From Desulfobacteria bacterium (GTDB lineage: Bacteria; Desulfobacterota; Desulfobacteria; Desulfobacterales; C00003060), in assembly GCA_030145035.1 (NCBI GenBank), contig JAQYWL010000361.1, positions 1 to 11,789 on the forward strand: 11,789 nucleotides of DNA. The letters run 5' to 3'. The notes below the pieces were generated by a model, which had not been told where the DNA came from, ran no database searches, and saw nothing but the letters and a program-made list of their open reading frames with translations. Shown one piece after another: positions 1 through 6,433 of this stretch. Numbering within the stretch: position 1 is the first letter of the stretch; each line of letters begins with the position of its first letter. The translations under genes were made by a program, and so were the position numbers.

Positions 1-1
1 C

Positions 2-1003
2 ACGATAGGAAATTTCAGATCCACATTGGTCGATTCCCAGGGCAAAGAGACAGAGGTGGGTCACGGCGCGGCTATTATTGCCAATGGGGGAGAGAGTTAC
101 GAGCCTGAAGAGTATCTATATGGAGAAGATCCCAATATCTTTCTATCTTTGGGGCTCGATCAGGAAATTATGCAAAATTCTGACAGGCTGAAAGATGTAA
201 ATACCGCTGTTTTTATCCAGTGTGTTGGCTCCAGGGAGCCAGAGAGACCTTATTGCAGCAAGGTGTGCTGCACCCATTCTATCCACAGTGCATTGACCCT
301 GAAGGAACTAAACCCTGATATGGATATCTACATAATCTACAGGGACATAAGGACCTACGGAGAAAGGGAAGATTTATATAGAGAGGCACGATTAAGGGGT
401 GTTCGGTTTATCCGTTATGAATTGGATGATAAACCGAGGGTTGAAAAGAGGGATGGCAGACTCAGGTTGACCGTTAAGGACCAGGCAATCAATATGCTTG
501 TGGAGATAGATACCGATATTATAACCCTGGCTTCGGCTATCGTGCCTCGGGATGATAATGATGCAATTTCCAGGCTCTTTAAGGTGGCTATGAATCAGGA
601 TGGCTATTTCATGGAGGCCCACGCAAAGCTTAGGCCTGTAGATTTTGCCTGCGCGGGCATATTTGTCTGTGGATTGGCCCATGGACCCAAACCCATTGAT
701 GAATGCATCTCCCAGGCAAAGGCAACGGTGTCAAGGGCATGTACCATTCTCGCACACAAAGAGCGGATGGTGGGCGGAGTTGTTGCTCAGGTAGACCCTG
801 AGCTTTGTGCTATCTGCTTGACCTGTGTCAGGGTATGTCCTTTTGGCGTGCCCGAGATCGATCATGAAAACGGAGTGGCAAAGATCGACCCGGGGGCCTG
901 TCAGGGATGCGGTATTTGCGCTACAGCATGTCCAAGGAGCGCGATCCAGGTAATGCATTTTAAGGACGAGCAGCAAATTGCTAAATTGATGGCGGTGTTC
1001 TAA
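2..1003 (+). CDS. hdrA: HdrA-type heterodisulfide reductase subunit A (5' truncated by window edge)
   Basis: The frame is open back to the first base of the window, so this is the C-terminal half of a larger protein (HdrA proteins are usually about 650 aa or more). Visible are the HdrA signature CVGSREPERPYCSKVCC, an FAD-domain tail ending in the motif FVCGLAHGPKPIDE, and two C-terminal ferredoxin-type [4Fe-4S] motifs, CAICLTCVRVCP and CQGCGICATACP. HdrA is the FAD-carrying, electron-bifurcating core of soluble Hdr complexes and normally docks with MvhD and HdrC/HdrB. The cysteine-rich signature carries ordinary Cys codons here, although some HdrA homologues have selenocysteine in this region. 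The next gene, 291 bp downstream on the same strand, is an MvhD, the usual HdrA partner. The family is certain; the physiological partner complex is inferred from context. A TTG at 26 is an internal codon, not a start. Confidence 0.93.
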   Translation, partial: TIGNFRSTLVDSQGKETEVGHGAAIIANGGESYEPEEYLYGEDPNIFLSLGLDQEIMQNSDRLKDVNTAVFIQCVGSREPERPYCSKVCCTHSIHSALTLKELNPDMDIYIIYRDIRTYGEREDLYREARLRGVRFIRYELDDKPRVEKRDGRLRLTVKDQAINMLVEIDTDIITLASAIVPRDDNDAISRLFKVAMNQDGYFMEAHAKLRPVDFACAGIFVCGLAHGPKPIDECISQAKATVSRACTILAHKERMVGGVVAQVDPELCAICLTCVRVCPFGVPEIDHENGVAKIDPGACQGCGICATACPRSAIQVMHFKDEQQIAKLMAVF

Positions 1004-1016
1004 TCTTAAAAAATTT

Positions 1017-1048
1017 GGAGTATTGGAGCAATGGAGTGATGGAGTAAT
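1017..1048 (+). repeat. 8-bp tandem array, four GGAG-type units
   Basis: Four consecutive 8-mers are seen: GGAGTATT, GGAGCAAT, GGAGTGAT and GGAGTAAT, beginning 13 bp after the hdrA stop codon. The GGAG core is invariant and the second half varies. The array is not translated in any recognisable frame. It is the first of several 7-8 bp-period arrays in the spacers of this window. Confidence 0.85.
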
Positions 1049-1122
1049 GGGTATGTCTCGGAAATTCTACAACTTGTTGACATTGCAGCACTTTATTGGC
1101 TTGGCTGCAATCCCAAGTTCAA

Positions 1123-1246
1123 GGAATGATGGAATATTGGAATAATGTAAAAGATAAAAAGACCAAAATCCCCTGCCCGCTCGTGCCTCGCAGTGGCAGG
1201 CGGGTCTTAAACCCATTATTCCATCATTCCAGTATTCCACTATTCC
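1123..1246. repeat. Inverted pair of 8-bp tandem arrays (large imperfect stem-loop)
   Basis: The left arm (1123-1146) is GGAATGAT, GGAATATT, GGAATAAT. The right arm (1215-1246) is ATTATTCC, ATCATTCC, AGTATTCC, ACTATTCC, which is the same kind of unit in reverse complement. The arms can pair into a long stem enclosing about 68 bp. The enclosed loop contains its own GC-rich imperfect hairpin, with CCCGC pairing with GCGGG around 1176-1203. The structure resembles a small non-autonomous palindromic element. No transposase is present. Confidence 0.75.
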
Positions 1247-1274
1247 AATTGCGGAGCGAAGTGGAGCTAAGTTC
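1247..1274 (+). repeat. 28-bp dispersed repeat, copy A
   Basis: The core GCGAAGTGGAGCTAAGTTC (1256-1274) with its AATT-starting left flank matches the reverse complement of 7687-7714 at 26 of 28 positions. It directly follows the right arm of the inverted 8-mer array and ends 20 bp before the mvhD start. A degraded third copy is at 10075-10100. Confidence 0.8.
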
Positions 1275-1294
1275 ACTTGGAAGGGGAACAAGAA

Positions 1295-1711
1295 GTGGTC
1301 GATTATGAACCAAGATTAGTCGCCATGCTCTGTAATTACTGTGCTTACAGTGCTGCTGATCTAGCGGGCGTTGGAAGGATTCAGTACCCCTCTAATGTAC
1401 GTATAGTCTATTATCTATGTACTGGCAAGGTGGAGATTATCCATATTTTGAAAGTGTTTGAGGCAGGGGCAGATGCGGTATTCGTAGGCGGCTGAGAGGT
1501 TGGCACGTGCAATTTCCTGGAGGGAAATTTGAGGGCGATCAGAAAAGTTGAATATACAAAGAGACTGTTAGACGAGATTGGCTTGGGGAGTGAACGGCTC
1601 GAGTTTTTTCATATCGCAGCTTCTGAGGCACCGATGTTTGCGGAAACCGCAAAGAAGATGACAGAGCGTGCCAAAAATCTAGGGCCCAACCCGTTGAAAA
1701 GTGATCATTAG
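1295..1711 (+). CDS. mvhD: MvhD/FrhD-type [2Fe-2S] electron-transfer subunit, selenocysteine-containing (UGA read-through)
   Basis: The reading frame is interrupted only by TGA at 1493-1495. The sequence before it (MVDYEPRLVAMLCNYCAYSA to GADAVFVGG) and after it (EVGTCNFLEGN to LGPNPLKSDH) is in the same frame and together forms a full-length 138-aa MvhD. The TGA is codon 67 and falls on the first cysteine of the family's C-x4-C motif, here U67-EVGT-C72. The other expected ligands are present: C13 and C16 (CNYC) and C42. A hairpin suited to be a bacterial SECIS follows at 1510-1531. MvhD passes electrons between HdrA and a partner enzyme, and Sec versions are known (VhuD of methanogens, BamF of class II benzoyl-CoA reductase). 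I chose GTG 1295 because AAGGGGA at 1281-1287 lies 7 bp upstream and the N-terminus then matches the family; TTG 1277 is the alternative. The family is certain; selenocysteine is a strong inference. Confidence 0.9.
1510..1531 (+). promoter_or_regulatory. Putative bacterial SECIS hairpin in mvhD
   Basis: The stem pairs 1510-1512 (CAA) with 1529-1531 (UUG), leaves U1528 bulged, then pairs 1513-1517 (UUUCC) with 1523-1527 (GGAAA); U1518-G1522 can add a wobble pair. The apical loop is GGA (1519-1521), with its first G 24 nt after the UGA. Bacterial SECIS elements lie inside the coding sequence directly after UGA and need a small stem with a guanine-containing apical loop, often with a bulged U, to recruit SelB. 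The bulge here is on the 3' side, unlike the 5'-side bulge of E. coli fdhF. Confidence 0.72.
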
Positions 1712-1893
1712 TCATTGGTCATTGGTCATTTTGTAGTATCTTTGTATGATTTCGGTTAACCCGTCTGCTACGCCAGAGGCGGATTGGCCCGTCGCTCTCT
1801 TGAGATGCGTTGCGTGTTACGCGTTTGAACTCGTAACTGGTAACTCGTAACCGGTTCTTTGCCCAATGACAAATGACTACTGACCAATGACCA
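1705..1893. repeat. Inverted pair of 7-bp tandem arrays between mvhD and metV
   Basis: The left arm (1705-1732) reads TCATTAG, TCATTGG, TCATTGG, TCATTTT and starts inside the last codons of mvhD. The right arm (1864-1891) reads CAATGAC, AAATGAC, TACTGAC, CAATGAC. TGGTCATTGGTCA at 1716-1728 is exactly complementary to 1881-1893. The spacer holds no gene. It also contains a GC-rich imperfect hairpin near 1769-1785 (CCGTCTG...AGAGGCGG). The layout is the same as at 1123-1246 but with a different unit. Confidence 0.8.
1828..1855 (+). repeat. 14-bp direct repeat, two copies
   Basis: AACTCGTAACTGGT (1828-1841) is followed immediately by AACTCGTAACCGGT (1842-1855), differing at one base. It lies inside the inverted-repeat spacer upstream of metV. 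No regulator can be assigned. Confidence 0.75.
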
Positions 1894-1910
1894 AACCGGG
1901 GATAGTGTAG

Positions 1911-2576
1911 ATGATTGTAGCCAGGAGAAAGCCCTTTGACGAGATCAAAGGATCGGTTTCCGGTGCTGAGCAGGTTCTTATTCTTGGATGCGGCACATGC
2001 GTGGCGGTCTGTCTGGCCGGAGGCGAAAAGGAGGTAGCCATCTTAGCATCGCAGTTGAAGATGGCCCTCCGTCTGGAGAATCAGAATGTGCGAATTGACG
2101 AACTCACCATTGAACGGCAGTGTGACCGTGAGTTCATAGAAGAGATAAATACCAGGGTCACCGTGGATGATTATGACCTGATCCTTTCCATGGCCTGCGG
2201 CGCAGGGGTGCAACTGTTGAGTGACGTGTTTGACCACAAGGTGGTATTGCCGGCGCTCAATACGACGTTCATCGGGGTCGCCGAGGGGCCTGGTGTGTGG
2301 ACCGAACGGTGCCGCGCTTGCAGCAACTGCATCCTGGGTGTGACCGGTGGGATCTGTCCTATAACCATGTGTGCCAAGGGGCTGGTGAACGGACCGTGTG
2401 GAGGGGCGATCAATGGCAAGTGCGAACTGGACTACAACCGTGCGTGTGCCTGGGCTATGATCTACGAACGCCTCCAAAAACTGGGAAAGATGGAAAACGT
2501 GCGCAAGATTCAGCCGCCCAGGCGCCACGACCTGGCTACCTCCCCTGCACTGGTTATTCATAAGGCGTATCAATAG
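1911..2576 (+). CDS. metV: MetV, iron-sulfur subunit of methylenetetrahydrofolate reductase
   Basis: This 221-aa cysteine-rich protein matches the MTHFR C-terminal/MetV family. Residues 1-120 hold a Rossmann-like part with CGTCVAVC (C27, C30, C34), C71 and C96. Residues 130-180 hold the diagnostic zinc/iron-sulfur cluster region: C134, C137, C140, then GVTGGICPITMC (C149, C154), NGPCGG (C163) and C171, C179. MetV binds MetF and passes electrons to its flavin in acetogens and sulfate reducers that use the Wood-Ljungdahl pathway. The start ATG is followed by a typical hydrophobic core (VLILGCGTC); a GGGG run at 1898-1901 lies 9 bp upstream. metF follows after 25 bp, so the two are almost certainly cotranscribed. 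No signal peptide or membrane segment is present, so the protein is cytoplasmic. Confidence 0.93.
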   Translation: MIVARRKPFDEIKGSVSGAEQVLILGCGTCVAVCLAGGEKEVAILASQLKMALRLENQNVRIDELTIERQCDREFIEEINTRVTVDDYDLILSMACGAGVQLLSDVFDHKVVLPALNTTFIGVAEGPGVWTERCRACSNCILGVTGGICPITMCAKGLVNGPCGGAINGKCELDYNRACAWAMIYERLQKLGKMENVRKIQPPRRHDLATSPALVIHKAYQ

Positions 2577-2601
2577 GGGTGTGTAGGAGAGAAATAAAGA
2601 G

Positions 2602-3465
2602 ATGATATTAGATTCAGAAAAGTTTGTGGTAACGGCAGAGATCGAGCCGCCAAAGGGTACTGACGTAACCGGGCTTCTTGCCAGTGCAAACGCGCTCAAG
2701 GGAAAAGTAAAGGCGGTCCTTATTCCCGACAACGCTCGCGGCGTTATGCGCATGTCTCCGCTGGTTGTCTGCAAGCTGGTTAAAGACGAAGGCGTGGAGG
2801 TCATTATGACCGTAGCATGCCGCGACCGAAACCGTCTTGCCCTTCAGTCCGACCTCCTTGGCGCTGCTGCACTCGGGATCAATTCTATCCTCTGCGTTAC
2901 CGGAGATCATACAATGCATGGAGACCACAAAGAGGCAAAGCCGGTATTTGATGTGGACTCCGTTCAGTTGCTCCAAATGGCTGCAACCCTGAACAGCGGA
3001 AAAGACATGAACGGCAATGAGCTTTCTGGCGCACCGGAGTTCTTTCTGGCCTCAACAGTCAATCCATTTGCAAGTCCTGTGGAGTTGCAAACGATCAAGT
3101 TTGAAAAAAAAGTGGAAGCAGGCGCAAGGGTGTTTTTCACCCAGCCCCTATTTGATCTTGAAAGATTTGCCGGTTTCATGGAACACGCCCGCAAGTACCC
3201 CGTTAAGGTGCTGCCCGAAATCTGTATCCTTACTTCAACCGATGTAGCACGATACCAGGACCATAAACTCCCCGGTTTTTTTATACCAGAAGATATTTTT
3301 AGGAGAATAAGAGAGGCAGGAGAAAACGATCTTAACGAGGGGATCAGTATCGCAGCAGAACTGATCAAAGAGATCAAGAGATCTAAATTGGCTGATGGCG
3401 TACACCTGATGCCAGGCAGAGAGAAAGGCGCTATTTTGGAAGTGCTAGAAAGGGCAGGAGCGTAA
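2602..3465 (+). CDS. metF: MetF, 5,10-methylenetetrahydrofolate reductase
   Basis: This 287-aa TIM-barrel flavoprotein is the usual length for bacterial MetF (about 290 aa). It reduces 5,10-methylene-THF to 5-methyl-THF, or runs backward when acetate or acetyl-CoA is oxidised. The N-terminal strand VTAEIEPPKGT carries the catalytic-glutamate region (E13 aligns with the FEFFPP motif of E. coli MetF). Other family features are NILCVTGDH-like ILCVTGDHTMHGDH, the ASTVNPF segment, and FFTQPLFDLERF near residues 181-192. It lacks the C-terminal NAD-binding extension of eukaryotic enzymes. The placement between metV and Hdr-type genes indicates that its electron donor is an iron-sulfur/flavin complex, not free NADH alone. 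AGGAGA at 2585-2590 is the likely ribosome binding site. The next gene begins 36 bp after the stop. Confidence 0.95.
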   Translation: MILDSEKFVVTAEIEPPKGTDVTGLLASANALKGKVKAVLIPDNARGVMRMSPLVVCKLVKDEGVEVIMTVACRDRNRLALQSDLLGAAALGINSILCVTGDHTMHGDHKEAKPVFDVDSVQLLQMAATLNSGKDMNGNELSGAPEFFLASTVNPFASPVELQTIKFEKKVEAGARVFFTQPLFDLERFAGFMEHARKYPVKVLPEICILTSTDVARYQDHKLPGFFIPEDIFRRIREAGENDLNEGISIAAELIKEIKRSKLADGVHLMPGREKGAILEVLERAGA

Positions 3466-3501
3466 AGTACGTGTCCGTGTCTCGTGTCCGCTAGGGTGGC
3501 A

Positions 3502-4785
3502 ATGAAACCAAATACTGGAAAAGGGGCTAAAGTACTGATCATCGGGGGTGGGATTGCTGGCCTGAGCGCAGCTACTGCGCTTTGTGATCTGGGGATATCC
3601 CCCTTAGTTTTGGAGAAGAGCCCATTTCTTGGCGGACACGCAATCCAGTTTGCCTGTAAGGCCACCGATTCGTGCCAGAACTGTTTTGCCTGCTCGGTTG
3701 AGGAGCAATTAAGAAAGGTAACAGAGAATCCTCAAATCCTGGGAACACTTAACTCCGAGCTTAAGAGGCTTACAAAAAAAGATGGCCGATTTATGGCTGT
3801 TATCGAAAGATATCCTGCCTTGATTGATCCTGAAAGATGTAACAACTGCGGAGAGTGTTTCAAGGTATGTCCGGAAGCTGACAAGGCCGCGATCCAGGAG
3901 GCATATTCCGTCTACAACCAGTCTCGATATGGTATCAACATAGATAGGTGCCTCTACTTTGCCAAGGATAAGAGCTGCAACAGGTGCCAGGAGGCATGTC
4001 CGGAAAATGCGATTGCCCTTGATCAAGATGCTGAAAAAATGGAGAGGGAATTTGATGCGGTTATTGTTGCAAGCGGTTTTACCCCGGCAGATCCTGCGGA
4101 AAAGGATCAGTTCGGCTACGGGACACACAAGAACGTTGTCTCCGCCTTGGAGCTTGAGCGCATCTTGCGCAGCAGGGGAAAGGCAATAAGACCGTCAGAC
4201 GAAAAAGAACCAAAGAAAATCGCCTTTATTCAATGCGTGGGAAGCCGCGAAAGAAAGCGGCCATTTTGTTCCAGGGCTTGCGCGTACGCCCTTCGAATGG
4301 CAGCAGCGATTCGCGCACGCCAGCCTGACATTGAAACGACTACTTTCTACATCGATATTCAGAGCTTTGGGAAGGAGTTCTTAAAGACCTATAAGGCGCT
4401 CAAAGCAGACATCCGTATGGTCAGGATGATACCCGGAGACGTCTATCAGGTTGAAGGGGATCGCCTTTGCGTCTCCTTTATGGACCATGCAACGCATCAA
4501 GCTCTCGACGAAGTATTTGACATGGCAGTCCTTTCTGTCGGCCTGATGCCGGGAAAGGACAATAAGGTGCTCTCCGAATTGCTCCGGATAGACCTGGATG
4601 AGACTGGATTTTTCTCCCCACCTGATCACACGGCTGGAAGAGAGACCACTCAGGATGGGATTTTTGTAGCAGGGACTGCCAGAGGCCCTATGGACATTGC
4701 CGACACCATTGCCGATGCCGGCAAGGCTGCATGGGAGGCAGCAAGATACTTAATCACTGACACAACATCATGGAGATACCCATAA
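3502..4785 (+). CDS. QmoA/HdrA-like FAD iron-sulfur protein
   Basis: This 427-aa protein begins with an FAD-binding Rossmann motif, VLIIGGGIAGLSAA (residues 11-24), then EKSPFLGGHA, an HdrA-specific cysteine cluster SCQNCFAC (C58, C61, C64), a ferredoxin motif CNNCGECFKVCP (C113-C123), a second cluster C150...SCNRCQEACP (C159, C162, C166), and the HdrA signature QCVGSRERKRPFCSRAC (C245, C256, C260). The end (IFVAGTARGPMDIADTIADAG) closes the FAD domain. It is shorter than full HdrA and ends before the terminal ferredoxin domain, which is how QmoA relates to HdrA. I chose ATG 3502 because AGGG at 3493-3496 precedes it by 5 bp; GTG 3484 would add six residues. Its stop overlaps the next gene by 16 bp, indicating translational coupling. 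It probably forms a heterodimer with that product. The exact family name (QmoA versus HdrA-like) needs a phylogeny. Confidence 0.87.
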   Translation: MKPNTGKGAKVLIIGGGIAGLSAATALCDLGISPLVLEKSPFLGGHAIQFACKATDSCQNCFACSVEEQLRKVTENPQILGTLNSELKRLTKKDGRFMAVIERYPALIDPERCNNCGECFKVCPEADKAAIQEAYSVYNQSRYGINIDRCLYFAKDKSCNRCQEACPENAIALDQDAEKMEREFDAVIVASGFTPADPAEKDQFGYGTHKNVVSALELERILRSRGKAIRPSDEKEPKKIAFIQCVGSRERKRPFCSRACAYALRMAAAIRARQPDIETTTFYIDIQSFGKEFLKTYKALKADIRMVRMIPGDVYQVEGDRLCVSFMDHATHQALDEVFDMAVLSVGLMPGKDNKVLSELLRIDLDETGFFSPPDHTAGRETTQDGIFVAGTARGPMDIADTIADAGKAAWEAARYLITDTTSWRYP

Positions 4786-6407
4786 CCCAAAAGGTACTTA
4801 TCATCGGAAGTGGCCCTGCTGCGTGCCATGCTGCCTTGCAGCTTTCGCAAAAAGGGTTCGGGATAATCGTTGCAGAAGCAGGAAAAGAGCTTGCGATAAA
4901 GGAACCTTATACCCCATATGAACCAGCAGAGGTCTGTGGCGCCCTTTGTTCCAGCCTGGCAAAGAGCGAGGGGATCGAAGTCCTGACCGATACCAGAGTG
5001 TGCAGATGTCAGGGGGGAGCAGGGAACTTCCTAATGGTGTTGAATCAAAACGGCAACCTCCTTCAGCGCACCGTAGGCGTTATCATCATAGGGGTTGAGC
5101 CAAAGATCGAAGCAAACTTTGCCGTATACCGCCTGACACCTTCTGACGTAACAATCTCTTTGTCCGAAACAGGCAATTCCCTTGGCGGCATATCCGTGAA
5201 CAACCCGAAAGTTGCGTTTCTCACCGGACTCCATGAAGAAAGTACCGCTCTAATCATGCAGGAGGTGATGAGCCACGCATTGTACGCCCAGACTGCACTA
5301 AAGGGGCAGGCATATGTCTTTACGAACAACATCAAGGTAGGGGGCGATGGCCTGGAAGCCCTGTATCAGAAGAGCCGCAAGGAGGGCGTAAGATACTTTA
5401 AATTCACTGATACCAGGCCTGAAATCGTTCAGGATAAAACAGGAGGCACAAGGATCGAACTTACTGACGAATTGGTTTCACAGGCTTTCTTCTTGGCCCC
5501 GGACATCACCGTGGTAGACGAAACCCTGCGCCCTTCTGATCTATTGGACGATCTGGCGCAGGTTCTCGGCCTTGACAAAGATTCTGAAGGCTTCCTTCAG
5601 GCAAATAACGTACACAGGGCAACGACCTGTTCGAATAGAAAAGGGATACTGGTCATAGGACTCGCAAGAAAGATTCAAAGCCTCGAAGGCCAGCTCGCAG
5701 ATGCAGAAAATGCTGTCATGGCAACAGCTTGCCTCCTTGCACAACCCGACCAAAGAGTGAGCGCAAACGCGACGATCAACCGTGGAAAATGCACTATTTG
5801 CCTTACCTGCTACCGAGGTTGTCCCCATGGAGCGATTAGGTGGAACAGCAGGGCCATAATCATGCCTGGGGCCTGTCAGGGGTGCGGCATCTGCGCTGCA
5901 GAATGCCCGATGGATGCAATTCAGATTGAGCCCTTTACAGACCAGGATATCGTTTCAAGGATCAAGGAAGGGAAAACACCTGAGGCCACGGCCGCGGAAG
6001 GGGAATTCATCCCCAGAATTGTGGCTTTTTGCTGCAATCATTCCGGGTATCCTGCAATGGAGTTGGCCGCCTGGTTGGGATACTCCCTCCCGCTGGGGCT
6101 GCACGCAATTCAGGTCCCGTGTGCCGGAAAGATCGATCTCGACCACGTCTTGAAATCGTTTGAAGACGGGGCAGACGGCGTTATCATCATGGCATGTCAC
6201 AAGGGGAACTGTTGCTCTGAGCGTGGAAACATCTATGCAGCACAGCGCGCTGTCGTGGCAAAAGAGATGCTCAAAGAGGTCGGCCTTGAAGAAAGGCGGA
6301 TTTTTTTTAAGAATATCGCTTCCAATATGGCAAGCGAATTCTTTGATACAGTGAAAAAGGCTGAAAGAGAAATCCAAGCACTCGGACCGAATCCGTTGAA
6401 AGGGTGA
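4770..6407 (+). CDS. QmoB-like protein: HdrA-type flavoprotein domain, two [4Fe-4S] clusters and C-terminal MvhD domain
   Basis: The protein has 545 aa. Residues 8-35 are an FAD/NAD Rossmann motif (VLIIGSGPAACHAAL). The middle (about 40-330) is a pyridine-disulfide-reductase-like domain that ends IGLARKIQSLEGQLADA. Residues 341-379 hold two ferredoxin motifs, CTICLTCYRGCP and CQGCGICAAECP. Residues 415-545 are an MvhD domain, IVAFCCNHSGYPAMELA to LGPNPLKG, with C451 and ACHKGNCC (C476, C481, C482). The second cysteine of the usual CxxC at the domain start is replaced by Ser425. The position that is UGA in the stand-alone MvhD gene is Cys476 here. QmoB of sulfate reducers has the same HdrA-ferredoxin-MvhD layout but is longer (about 750 aa). 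There is no QmoC-like membrane cytochrome downstream; the next gene, 26 bp on, is a soluble HdrCB. The role is electron transfer or flavin-based bifurcation with its neighbours; the partners are inferred. Confidence 0.87.
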   Translation: MEIPITQKVLIIGSGPAACHAALQLSQKGFGIIVAEAGKELAIKEPYTPYEPAEVCGALCSSLAKSEGIEVLTDTRVCRCQGGAGNFLMVLNQNGNLLQRTVGVIIIGVEPKIEANFAVYRLTPSDVTISLSETGNSLGGISVNNPKVAFLTGLHEESTALIMQEVMSHALYAQTALKGQAYVFTNNIKVGGDGLEALYQKSRKEGVRYFKFTDTRPEIVQDKTGGTRIELTDELVSQAFFLAPDITVVDETLRPSDLLDDLAQVLGLDKDSEGFLQANNVHRATTCSNRKGILVIGLARKIQSLEGQLADAENAVMATACLLAQPDQRVSANATINRGKCTICLTCYRGCPHGAIRWNSRAIIMPGACQGCGICAAECPMDAIQIEPFTDQDIVSRIKEGKTPEATAAEGEFIPRIVAFCCNHSGYPAMELAAWLGYSLPLGLHAIQVPCAGKIDLDHVLKSFEDGADGVIIMACHKGNCCSERGNIYAAQRAVVAKEMLKEVGLEERRIFFKNIASNMASEFFDTVKKAEREIQALGPNPLKG

Positions 6408-6433
6408 AAAGTAATGGCTAAAGGAGACACGCC

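Larger units (their letters stand above)
1004..1294. other. Repeat-filled spacer between hdrA and mvhD
   Basis: This 291-bp stretch has no credible gene; short open frames on both strands have no family-like sequence. It is largely 8-bp-period repeats (1017-1048, 1123-1146, 1215-1246) plus a GC-rich hairpin-prone core at about 1170-1203 and one copy of a 28-bp dispersed element (1247-1274). The mvhD ribosome binding site lies at its right end. A TTGACA at 1077-1082 has no good -10 partner, so I do not call a promoter. Whether transcription continues from hdrA through this spacer cannot be told from the sequence. Confidence 0.7.

Noticed and set aside
1077..1105. Promoter for mvhD based on TTGACA at 1077-1082
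   Set aside because: No acceptable -10 hexamer lies 16-18 bp downstream.
1017..1246. CRISPR-like array
   Set aside because: The periodicity is 8 bp with no spacers of CRISPR size and no cas genes; it is a simple tandem/inverted repeat.
1277..1495. Stand-alone 72-aa truncated MvhD ending at the TGA, with a separate 60-aa gene at 1529-1711
   Set aside because: The two pieces are in the same frame, the gap translates as family-like sequence (EVGTCNFLEGN), and the TGA replaces a ligand cysteine, so a single selenoprotein explains them better than a pseudogene or two genes.
2043..2804. 253-aa open frame on the minus strand across metV and metF
   Set aside because: It is a shadow of two well-recognised genes, has no family-like motifs, and spans their junction.
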